Shown here: piece after piece, positions 20,984 through 30,899 of the stretch
How positions within the stretch are numbered: position 1 is the stretch's first letter
How the letters are laid out: each line of letters starts with the position of its first letter
Translations under genes and position numbers: made by a program
From: Jimgerdemannia flammicorona
Taxonomy: Eukaryota; Mucoromycota; Endogonomycetes; Endogonales; Endogonaceae
DNA length: 43,853 nt
Assembly: GCA_003990745.1 (NCBI GenBank)
Contig: RBNI01000086.1
Coordinates: forward strand, 1 to 43,853
Direction of reading: 5' to 3'
The notes under the pieces: model-generated
Databases searched by the model: none
Told to the model about the DNA's origin: nothing
Seen by the model: only the letters and a program-made list of their open reading frames with translations

Positions 20984-22825
20984 ATGCTCGCAAAATCACT
21001 CTTCTTGGCCGTGGTTGCCACACTCATCGCTCTCGGCCGAGCTAAAGAGGATAATATTATCGCTCCCGTCGATAGCGATGTCATCATCCTCACCAAAAAC
21101 ACGTTCGAGGCCGTCATGAGGCCCGAGGAGCTCATCATGATCGAGTTCTACACTCCGTGGTACGGGCACAGCAAGGCGCTGGGTGCGTAGGGGCTCAGTC
21201 ATATATAATTGCTCTAAAGATTTCAATGTCATCTTCCAATATTGATCCCCGTTCCGCTTGCTCGAAACAAAATATCAACCCCTCAGCTCCCGAGTACGAG
21301 AGCGCCGCCACGACACTCAAGGAGGACAACCTCAAGCTCGCCAAGGTTGATTGTGACGCAGAGAAGGATCTGTGCCAAGAGCACGGAATTGATGAATATC
21401 CTACCATCAAGATCTTTAAGTCCGGCAGACCCACCAACTATGGCGGTACCCAGAAGGCGGATGACCTCGTCAACTACATGAGGAGGTACATAAGTTGATA
21501 TTTGAGTGGTTCACCACGGATGAACGACACATCATCTACTGACACCTCGATCTCCTTCCAGACACTCCCTCCCCGCCCTCTCCGAGGTCACCGACGTGGA
21601 AGCATTTCGAGCCGCCGCCGACATAGCCGTACTCGCCTTTCTCTCGGAATCCGACAAAGCCTGGTATGACATCTTTCACAATGTAGCTTCTGACCTCCGC
21701 GACGACTACCTTTTCGGTGTGGCGACGTCAGAGGAACTCGCGCAGGAGTACAATGCCAGCCACCCGTCGGTGCTTCTCTTTAAGATGTTTGATGACGATA
21801 TAATCCGGTACGACGGCGACTTCTTGGAGGATGACCTATCGCTATTCGTGCACATGAACGCCGTTCCGGTCTTCGGCGAGATAGATACTGCCAACTTCGC
21901 CAGCTACGCTGAGGCCGGCCTGCCGCTCGCATACCTGTTCGTCGATGACGAGGAAGAGCGCGATCGCCTGGTAGAGGAGCTCAAGCCTATTGCGAGGGAG
22001 TATAAAGAGAGGATATACTTTGTGTATATTAATGCGAGTGTCTACGGCGAGTACGCATTAACCTTGAACCTCATGGCGGAGTGGCCCGCGTTCGGGATAC
22101 AGCAGCCTGAGAATGGGGCCAAGTTTCCGTATGATCAGAGTAAGAATATTACTGTCGAGGGCGTCAAGGAGTTTGTTGCTATGTATATGGCAGGTGAAAT
22201 TGCGCCCAGTGTCAAGTCGCAGCCGGTTCCGGAGAAGAACGATAATCCGGTAAAGGTTTTGGTTTACCACAATTTTGACGAAATCGTCTATGATACTGAG
22301 AAGGACGTGTTCGTCGAGTTCTATGCTCCTTGTAAGTGATCTCACTTGCTCTCTTTCCCAAACGTCATATATTTATTTCGGTACGTGTAGTGATTCCCGA
22401 CCCTCTGCTTCTCCATTTTTCTTTTTTTTCTTTTTTCTTTTCCCACCCAAGGGTGTAGTCGCTGCAAGGAGCTCGCCCCTACGTGGGACAACCTAGCAAC
22501 GAAGCTTCACGCCAACCCGGCCAACGCCAACATTATGATCGCGAAGATAGATCTGACGGCGAACGATCTCCCGTTGCGCCTGCCCTTCCGGGTGCAGGGC
22601 CTCCCGACGTTTAAGCTGTTCAAGGCAGGAGAAAAGGAGATCATCGACTTTGATGACGGGGAGCACAGCCTCGCCGCCCTCGTAGAGTTCCTCGAGGAGA
22701 ACGCCGTCAACACACCCGTCCTGCCGAGAGAGGCAGGGTTCGTCGTGCAGCCACACCAGGTCGTAGTTAAGGTTGGGGAGAAGGTGGTTGAGCTGGAGGA
22801 GGGCGGTTGGCATGACGAGTTGTAG
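20984..22825 (+). CDS. Protein disulfide isomerase, ER, with inactivated first active site (513 aa)
   Basis: The exons are 20984-21182, 21287-21485, 21562-22331 and 22452-22825. All introns are GT-AG (104, 76 and 120 nt) and the spliced frame closes exactly (1542 nt). Residues 1-20 form a signal peptide and the protein ends HDEL, so it is an ER-lumen protein. The layout a-b-b'-a' and the length are normal for fungal PDI. PDIs form and rearrange disulfides through two CGHC sites. Here domain a reads WYGHS (Tyr60, Ser63), losing both cysteines, and domain a' reads WCSRC (390-394), keeping both but with an unusual SR between. The frame is open upstream into the LTR but has no ATG there, so 20984 is the start. 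Everything else looks intact. It may work as a chaperone or a one-site isomerase. Confidence 0.93.
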
Positions 22826-22952
22826 ATAGTTAGATTTCTTTCCTTTCTTTCGGTCCTTTCGACACTTTTTTTTAGTCTATGGTATATCTTGGTTCATGGG
22901 ACGGGTTAAAGCGACGAAAACATTTCTGGTTCAAATGACCAATGTTCTTTAA

Positions 22953-23345
22953 TTGCGTACATACATATTAGCCATTTGCAGCAAGAAAGAGTCCTCCAAA
23001 CCCAATGACTCTCAAAACTGCAAAAGTAGTGATAAACCTGATAAACCTGACGGCATAACTGAGCAGCTGGGATACATGCCAAAAATGGTCATCGACGTGA
23101 CCACGCTCATCCGGCGGGGTTCTATCAACCCGAGCAACACGACAGATCCGACAACATGGCACTTCCCGCAGAGCGCGCCGATAGCCGGCGCTCGTGGCAT
23201 GCGGGCGTGTGCTGCTGGATCGGTAGCAGAGGTTTAGGCCGATCCGGACAAACGTCGTGGCGATTACGATAGCATGGAAAGGGACAACTTGGAGGAGCCT
23301 CCGCCGCCGCCATATATGGCGGTTGTTACGTTGGAGCCGGTGTAG
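22953..23345 (+). pseudogene. Small hypothetical frame with in-frame stop and Pro-rich C-terminus
   Basis: A frame without a clear ATG at its limit runs to TAG at 23235-23237 and, in the same frame, continues with DPDKRRGDYDSMERDNLEE, a PPPPP run and YMAVVTLEPV before stopping at 23343-23345. The C-terminal part looks like a real fungal protein tail. The TAG may be a nonsense mutation, or the end of an intron (GTTTAG is an acceptable acceptor), making 23238-23345 a last exon. The function is unknown. It begins about 130 nt after PDI. Confidence 0.3.
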
Positions 23346-25321
23346 GTGCGGGGGTCGTGGATTTGAGAAAAAGGTGGAGCCGGGAGATCTTCAATGTAGA
23401 AGGCCAAATATAGCACTGTAATATTTTCGGCCAATGTATGTGTAATTATAACTATGTCGAGGAGTTTTCGGATCTTAATGCATATGGAGTATATATCGGC
23501 TCGCTTTCCCCCGACCCATTACCCCCAAAGGACGATATACTATGTGATTGTCTGAAGGGAACGGTCGTTCTTTGATACCTTGCTACTAAATTGAGGATGT
23601 TTGTTGTCCATCGCATGGCCAACGGCTGTGGCCGCGTCGCAGATCCAACAGAAAAATACGTTCCAAGTGTCGCGTCATATGGAAGTGCCATCGCGCAGCG
23701 CCTGTGGAAGTAGCTACCCCGAGCTCGGAAGATCTTGCATGAAAATTGCAGGTACCTCATCTGATTAAAGGGAGGCCGATAACGCCGAGATATATTCCTT
23801 GTGGAGGCTCTTGGACAGGAGATACTCTTCAGCCAAGGAAGACGGGAGAAAAGTCATGAAAAGGTGCTCGACGACATGAAACAACCATCTGTTGCTATAT
23901 GAGTTCATGTATCAAAAGTGCTTGTTTTGATTTGCAATTTCACGATGTACACGCTTCGATTCATCGCAAAAACGGATACCTCATTCCTCTCTTCCAGTCG
24001 GGGGTGGCTTTTTTTCTCTTGTCCGCCTTACAGGTACGTAAGGTAATTACAAAGCGCGTCTTGGTTCTTCCCAACCTTTTTACACATCTTTTTGCCCCGA
24101 GTTTTTTGCGGATCAGTGTCCCTCTTGAAGGCCTCGGGGCCATCCAGGATTGCGTTCAGAAACGGTCAAGAACGCACGCCATTTTATTTTCTTGTTTCCT
24201 GAGTACTAGACAATCGGAAAGTTCCGGGTTCCTATATGCGATGCCAACGTGATAACGTCGAAAAGACGATGAGGCGTCGACTCAAACGGGCGCTTTCACG
24301 TTTACCATGACGAACCTTTTAGAGGGTGCACCAAGGTCTCGAGCGGACCAAGACAGCCAAACTTGGATTTGCCAAACAATTATTCCAATTAGGTGTCCTC
24401 GCGTCCCGTCCGGTCTCCATGGCAATAATCACCTGGAAGCTTGGTGCGGCGGAGTCGCGAAACCATGTCATCCGATCCCGGCGTTGTCAATTGTAACTTG
24501 CGCGTTCATTCAGGCCTCAGAGGTATTGCCAAGTCACCGGCGTTAGATCTTTAGCTCACGGAGAGATTATGGTTGCTAACATGAAAATCGCTCACATGTA
24601 TTCATAAAGTTGTCAAAAATTGGATCTACACTTCGAGGTGGCTGATGCATCGAAGAAAGGTACTTCCATAAACAGAACAAAATTAATGGATCGTGCTAAT
24701 GTATTGATGCACACACTGGGAGTTGCTGTCGCGGTTCGTTGTCGATCGTGTTGTAGATCAAGCTTGACTGGGCGTATTAGATTTGAACAATGCGGCCTCG
24801 ATTGTATGTAAAAGTGCATTAGCAAGAGATGGGGAGGAAAAAAAAAAAAAAAAAAAAAAAGTCTAGAAGGTCGCATGCTTTTGACCGTGGAGATTAAGGG
24901 TAGGAATTGTCGAATGACGACCTATTTTTATGGAGTAGGCACGTTCATGCATGCTCGAAATCTCGTCGCAATGTTTATTGCACACGTGGACCTCAAATGC
25001 ACATATACAAGAATGGGTATAATTTAAATTCAAAAAGATCTGGATATGGCTGTATCTGTATCCGCGTGTCAATTCACCCCCCTAGGACAGTAATCTTCCT
25101 CGCGATGTTGCATAAGTGTGATTTCCAATTGGTTCCGGGTTGTCATTCGCTTGCTCTGAGCCTCGCCGACGTCTGGTCCGGGGAACCTCCACAAACGGCC
25201 ATGAGTGCGACGAATGTATCGAAGTCTCCATTGGTTCGATCATAAACGAGCTGTCAAGGCCTATGCTGAATGGTAATAAATACAGCGTGCAGCTGAAGTC
25301 AATCCTCGAACTAGATCCAAA
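23346..25321. other. Intergenic region, no supported gene
   Basis: Its composition is normal for the host. The longest frames are 23452-23760 (minus, 102 codons from ATG) and 23899-24252 (plus, 117 codons from ATG), both without recognisable motifs and probably chance. A 23-nt A run lies at about 24839-24861 and carries none of the LINE 3' end. The last few hundred bases should contain the promoter of the oxidase gene; no clear TATA is seen. Confidence 0.4.
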
Positions 25322-27546
25322 ATGGCAAGGTTCAGATTTTCTCTGCTTGCGTCCTTGTTAAGCTTGGCTTTTATTGGGGTTGCTGCTGCGAAACCCCAAA
25401 ACTATGGTATGATACGTATACCTATAAAGCTTTCCCGTTCGAGTAGCCAAACACACTAACGTCAATTTTTCTGTCACAGTCCACTACAATGCCACATTCT
25501 CCTACACCTACTGCTCTCCTAGCAGCATCCGAATCCCGAACAACATTCGCGCTGTCCAAAAGATCGTCCAAGAGGCCCTCAAATCACACCTGAAAGTCAA
25601 AGCCTTTGGTAGCCATCATTCCACGACGGATATCATCTGCCCCCCCACCGGCTCCATCGCCATCGACTCCGCACACTTGAACTGGATCAAGATTAACAAA
25701 AAGGCCAAGACGGTGAAAGTCGGCGCCGGAACCCTCGAGAAAAACGTCATCGATGCCCTGGAGGCTCAAGGCTTAAGCTTTCCACAGACCACCACCTACG
25801 GAGGTATTACCATGGGCGGGGCCACCGGCACGGGTGCGCACGGCTCGTCGTTCAAGCACGCGAGCACCTTCTCCGAGATGCTTGTAGGAATGACTATCGT
25901 GACGGGGACCGGCGAGATTTTGACTCTCAAGGGAAAGGACCTGGACGATTTCCGCGTGCACCTTGGGTTCCTTGGTGTGGTCGTCGAGGTCGAGTTCACG
26001 GTCGTTCCGCTTTACAAGGTATTGGTGACGGCCTATCCGACTGACGACGCCATCTTGTATACTCCTGCTTTCCTGCAAATGGCTGAAGCCACCGATTCGC
26101 TCGTCGTTACCTGGTGAGTATTATGATGTGCCTTCCCACCGCCATGTTGACTGCATCGTACCACTCCCACATATAACTCATATCCACACATGATTCGTCA
26201 ATAGGATTCCCCGCATTAAGAAACTGGCCATTGTGAACAGGACCTATGTTCCCGTCGGAACGCCTGGCAATGGTGCCGCCTTTGGCGGCGGGGGAGCCGT
26301 CTTTTCGGTCGAACAGCGCGTCCAGGAGTCTCAGATTTTCGACTATTTTGAGGTCACTCGCAACCAGACCGCCATGTGCGCAGTGGAAGAAGGGTATTTC
26401 TACTCGATATTTTCTAATGTCACTTCTCAAGGCTTTCCGCCCGCTTTCATCGACAACATGGGCAATTTCGCGAACCCTGTGGTCGGTTTCCCAAGGAACG
26501 TCTTGACAACAACCTGCCAGGCTCCGAAATGCGCGTTCCTGGCTCCAACCCCTGTAAGTTTTCTTGCGTGTGGTTGTTGACACCTCCCGTAATCGGCACC
26601 GGGAACGACGTTCCCAAATACGCATGTGGGTTCAAGCCATTCCTCTTTTCTTAACTCACATTGCATCTTACTCTATCTATACAGATCCTAACCAAGGAAC
26701 TCGCTTTCGCTATCCCGGCCAGAAACCTTCAATTGCTTCTTGCTATATTCGATGAAATATACAAGAAGTACCCCAGTTGCTTCCCACTCTCCGGTGTCCT
26801 CTTTCGCTTTGCTCCTCCCTCCCGTGGTCTCGTCGCTGCCGAGCAGGGCGAACCGACCATTCATTTTGAGCTGCTGATACACCTAGTCGAATGTATGTTT
26901 ATCGCTTCGTTCTGCACCTTTAATTTTTACATCTTGCCACGCGCGCAATTCTTGTCCCTCTTATATATTAATTCGTAAACATTTTTTTCCCCTTTGATAG
27001 CTAACCACGATATTGCATCTATTCAACTGGAGTTCTTCCAAGCCCTCAGCAAAGCGCTGTACGCGAACAAGAAGCTTAAGGCTCGGCCACATTGGGGCAA
27101 AAATGGCCATGAGGTACGTACAATAAGCTATCTACAATTCTCGAATGTTTTCCGTCGGAAAGAATGCTGGAAATATTATACTTCGCCGATAGAATTCTCA
27201 TCGAATTCCTCATTAACGCACGCACCACCAGGAATTCCAATACGCGAACCTTCACGCCGTCTTCGCGCCTACGCACCACAAACGTGCACCCGCCGAAGAT
27301 CATAGCCGCCACCACGTCAAGCCGTGTTCGCGGATTGCGCACCCGCTCGACCGGTTCGCGTGTATCGCCAAGCACTACGACCCCAAGGGCATCTTCCACA
27401 ATGACTTCTTCGCCCGCGCATTCGAGGGCAAGAAACTGAAGCCGTACCCCCGGTGCGCGTTGAATATCGATTGCTACTGCACCGCCGACATTCACTGTGG
27501 GCTCGGCCAGAATTGCATGGCCGGGTTGTGCCATTATTCGTCATAA
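25322..27546 (+). CDS. Secreted FAD-linked lactone/sugar oxidase (ALO/L-gulonolactone oxidase family), 567 aa
   Basis: The exons are 25322-25406, 25480-26113, 26205-26553, 26685-26892, 27001-27113 and 27232-27546, all GT-AG, closing in frame (1704 nt). Residues 1-23 are a signal peptide (LLASLLSLAFIGVAAA). The FAD-binding domain follows: AFGSHHSTTDI (70-80), where the family's covalent FAD histidine lies, and GGITMGGATGTGAHG. The D-arabinono-1,4-lactone oxidase domain has the diagnostic RPHWGK (454-459) and a DPKGIFHNDFF end. The family oxidises aldonolactones or related sugars with O2, giving H2O2. Typical members end near NDF; this one adds about 33 residues with six cysteines (C-x5-C-x-C-x5-C-x5-C-x4-C). 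Secretion makes an extracellular carbohydrate oxidase likelier than the mitochondrial erythroascorbate enzyme. The substrate is unknown. Confidence 0.9.
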
Positions 27547-27819
27547 TTAGATGAGGCAAAATGTAGATAGAACCCAGCTGGTCTCTCTTTGTCAATTTAT
27601 ATTAGTTCCGAGCTCGCCTTGATATCTTACATGTGTTCCCTGTCGTGTTTTGTCATAATCGTGAGGCTCTACTGTAACCTGGTGATCCGTCAGTACATCG
27701 TTGCGTACAACGCCAACCATTCCAGTCATACTATTCAGCCCAGTCCTGTGAGTCTGAGACCCAACCTGTTCTCTCCCCTCCCCCCCCCCTCCTGAGTCTC
27801 TACCTCTCCCAATGCACCA
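27547..27819. other. Intergenic spacer between the oxidase and the GST remnant
   Basis: It holds the presumed 3' UTR of the oxidase and a C-rich stretch (27777-27791). No gene is seen. Confidence 0.4.
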
Positions 27820-28415
27820 ATGTCCACCACAAACTCTCCAAACCGCTATACCATTAATAAGTACTTCAGCTAGGAGTCTCCGCGCCTGAATTGTGTTGCG
27901 TCATCTCGGCATTCCCTTCAACGCCGAGATTTACCGAATGGAGGATTTCTCAACCAAACCTCCACCGACCCCGCAAGGCCGGGGCTCGACAAGAACGATC
28001 CATAGCTAGAAGCATTGCTGAGCCGAGCAGACCAAGCAGAAAGGTCCCCGCACTGCATGTTCCCGGCCCAGATGTGTTCGTGGTGCATGAAAGTTTTCCG
28101 ATCATGGCCGAAGACCGGCATTCGTCATGTATCGAATGAGTCATCTTCGTTTTTTGTTTACCACCACCGTGCGCTGGAGCGCTCTTTCGCCCTCATGAAT
28201 ATCTGGCAGTAGTACCAGTTCGACGAGGCGCTCTTCCACAGCGTGCCCGAGATCGAGACGGACGTCTCCCGCGCCAATCAAATCTGAACCCAGTGCCGGA
28301 GCACCATGAGTTCCTGTTCGAAGGGTTCACCATCGCGGACGTCATCTTCGCTCCGGTCGTGTCCAGGTTCACGACTTACAGGCTGCCCATTGAGAAGCAT
28401 ATGGAGACGGTGTAG
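27820..28415 (+). pseudogene. Glutathione S-transferase pseudogene
   Basis: Translation in switching frames follows a GST. The start ATG at 27820 gives STTNSPNRYTINKYFS. Next come LRHLGIPFNAEIYRMEDF (N-terminal thioredoxin-like domain) and KVPALHVPGPDVFVVHESF (the 'KVP.L' plus 'ES.AI' glutathione-site region). The C-terminal domain has IETDVSRANQI, stop, TQCR, then EHHEFLFEGFTIADVIFAP with VVSRFTTYRLP. Damage includes TAG after YFS, TGA before TQC (both where Trp is usual) and several indels. GSTs conjugate glutathione to electrophiles. The Trp-to-stop pattern matches the damage in the nearby transposons. There is no complete protein. Confidence 0.75.
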
Positions 28416-28881
28416 AAAGAGGTGCAGATAATTAAAGAGGATGAAATAAAGGGATCAATGCCAAGATAAATAAAAGGCGTGGCAATTTATAATACCTCTT
28501 GTGAATGGTGGATACCGATATGTATAGTCGCAATTTTCCATTTTAAAGAAGGAAAATGAGGTTTTTCACTTTGCCCACAGCAGTTTGGTAGCAAGTGAAT
28601 TCTCATGAGATGGGCTTCTGCTGAGGAAACCTATTAAATAGACTACTTGAAAATAAAAATAAAAATTATTTAGCAAACAACTCTTAAAAATAAGACCCTG
28701 GTGATTTATTATTACTATTATTATTATTATTATTATTTGAGAGAGAAAGAGAGAGGAATATATATTGATATTGTTTATTGTTGAGCTAGGATAAAAAATA
28801 TATAACAATGATTTCGGGAAACTTTTTCTGTACCATAAAGACCATTTATCAAAGCTAGAAGCAATTTCGGAGGGGACTTTA
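28416..28881. other. Non-coding spacer with ATT microsatellite
   Basis: TATTATTACTATTATTATT-type repeats lie at about 28700-28738, followed by a GAGAGAAAGAGAGAG stretch. Composition turns AT-rich here. No gene is seen. Confidence 0.6.
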
Positions 28882-29271
28882 TCAGAGCATATAAAAATTG
28901 TTGACCGAACTTCCCCTGCATCCTAAGTCAAACGTTCTATCGAAGACAACCTCCGATAAATGAATCCCAGATTTGCAATCGCCAACGGCGCCTTCGCGAA
29001 GCATCATCCGATCCACGAGAACCGACGCTGACGTCGTGCCGGAAGGGCCTTGGATGAGGCTGAGCGGATTCTGAAGGACAGATTGGACAGCATAAACTTG
29101 CGAGCGGTTGAGCTTGGGTAGGGAGAGCGCCGAAAATCTAAGTATATACATAATGGAAAGAATCGTTATATGAAATGAGACGAGATCATGCACGTGAACG
29201 GTTAAACGCGCGATATACCTCTTAGGTATTTGCGCCCTCAACACTTGCAGGTCGACTTCGTGCCCCAACAA
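28882..29271 (-). pseudogene. UPF1 (NAM7) RNA helicase fragment with retained intron
   Basis: On the minus strand LLGHEVDLQVLRAQIPKR is followed by an 81-nt GT-AG intron (29218-29138) and then FSALSLPKLNRSQVYAVQ with SVLQNPLSLIQGPSGT. Both parts match the region of the eukaryotic nonsense-mediated-decay helicase UPF1 that leads into its ATP-binding loop ('LPxLNxSQ.YAV..VLQ.PLSLIQGPPGTGKT'). Here the P-loop reads GPSGT then TSAS, lacking GK, so no ATP site remains. The sequence after that no longer matches. The intron shows a DNA-level duplicate rather than a retrocopy. Only about 50 helicase codons are present, so it is a fragment. Confidence 0.8.
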
Positions 29272-30899
29272 ACGATGATATATACTTATGTGGCCAAGGC
29301 TGATTTTTGCGAACGAACTTTAGTACTACTTAAGTTGACCGAAAGTAGTGTTAATATATATTAGGCCAGTAGTGCTAGAGTGGAACTAATACGAACATAG
29401 AGTATGCTTGACTAGCCAGTCTACTATATGATACTGTAACGTGCCGGCTCAATGGAGGCAGAACACAAGGTTGGGGCTGCTATGTAAATTGGCTTGAGCC
29501 CCCAGTTACTTTGTCAAAAGCAACAAAATGTTCAATGGTTTCTGGTATCCTTGTTGGTGTTTAGTGGTATAAAGACAACACTGGATTCTTGAGTGAGTTC
29601 TTTTGTTCGCGTAATGGACGATTTCGGCGGTTTCCTTATTTGGCAGTGATCCGGCATAATGTGGACAATCTAAATAGAGCAGATTCCTCTTCTTGAATCG
29701 GCAGACTTCTCTTGAAAATGGCGGCTTCTCAGAGTTATGTCAAAGACTGCTTCATTTGTGCGAATGGATTTACTGCAAAGATATGTCTTATACTAGACTG
29801 GTTTTGAGTGGCAGACTTCTTTGTATTGGAAAGTAGACCAGAGTGGAAAATAGCTCACAATCTCCTAAGTAGTGGCTGTAGAGCAGGCATTTCTCCTAAG
29901 TATTACAATCCTTTCTGGATCAAGTGGCTTTGGCAGGCATATCCCTTGAAATATTTAGACAGACTTATCTTTTATTTTAGTTTTCAGACTGAGGTTTATT
30001 TACTCTTATCTCTGGGGTATTTTATATAGTTGTGGTTACTATCTGGTTACTATATAGCTAACTATAGATTACTATTTCTGATAATATTTAGCTGTTCCTG
30101 TTGGGAACATAAATTTCAAATTCTGATATAGTATATTAATTAGAAATACTAATCTCAAATTCTAGTATAGTATACTAGCTAGGAATACTTTGTATCCTTA
30201 TTTGGCTATCTGGATTATTTATACAAGTTGGTGCAGTAGAGCAGTTCTGATTGCCTAGTACACCTGAATGATATATGGCTAAATTATAGTGACTAATTTG
30301 AATAGTAACTTGATATATTTCTCTATTGACTTATTATATTAGCTCTCACTAAAGAGTAGTCTGTTCTAGATTATCTTTTAGTCATTATTCCAATATGAGT
30401 AGGCATCTTCTACATCAGCTTATATTCTATCATCTTCTTTGATTTTGAAGTTACTCTATTCTAAGAGCTCCTCTTCTTCAGAGAATAGTATATATAGATA
30501 ATACTCAGATAGATAGTAGAAGATATTCTTTGGATATCTTTAAGGTAAAATTGGACCTAAGTTAATACTTCTGCATTTTACTTATAGATGGTATAGAGTC
30601 TGTCTACTATAATAGCATTTCTTTGAATGAGACCTGTGAGATATCTAATATAGATATATATACTTAGAGATTAGAAGGTCTTATAGTTATTCTCCAATAG
30701 TATAGTATATCTATAACTGGTAGATTTCTAGAAGTCACTGGGCTATAGTGAGATTCTTTTGATAAATCTGAATTAATTAGAAGTAGTTGCTGACAGTTTC
30801 TCTAAACTAAGGTAGAGAAATTGGTAGGACTTAGAAAGAACTAAGAATAAGAGTTTAAAGGTACTAATTAATTCTCTAGATCATTATATAGAAAGTAGA
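29272..30899. other. Transition into AT-rich repeat DNA; possible LTR start
   Basis: From about 29272 the composition falls from host-like to AT-rich. TGTAACGTGCC at about 29435 resembles the 5' end of Gypsy LTRs in plus orientation, but no partner copy is visible. At 30116-30193 a 39-bp imperfect tandem pair (TCAAATTCT...AGAAATACT) occurs. A 73-codon plus frame (29808-30029) has no recognised motif. Confidence 0.35.

Noticed and set aside
24839..24861. A run as a LINE tail
   Set aside because: The preceding bases do not match the LINE 3' end and no flanking duplication was found.
29435..29445. TGTAACGTGCC as a confirmed Gypsy LTR
   Set aside because: No partner LTR, polypurine tract or target duplication could be found; it also points opposite to the Gypsy coding remnant nearby. 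Left as a weak note only.
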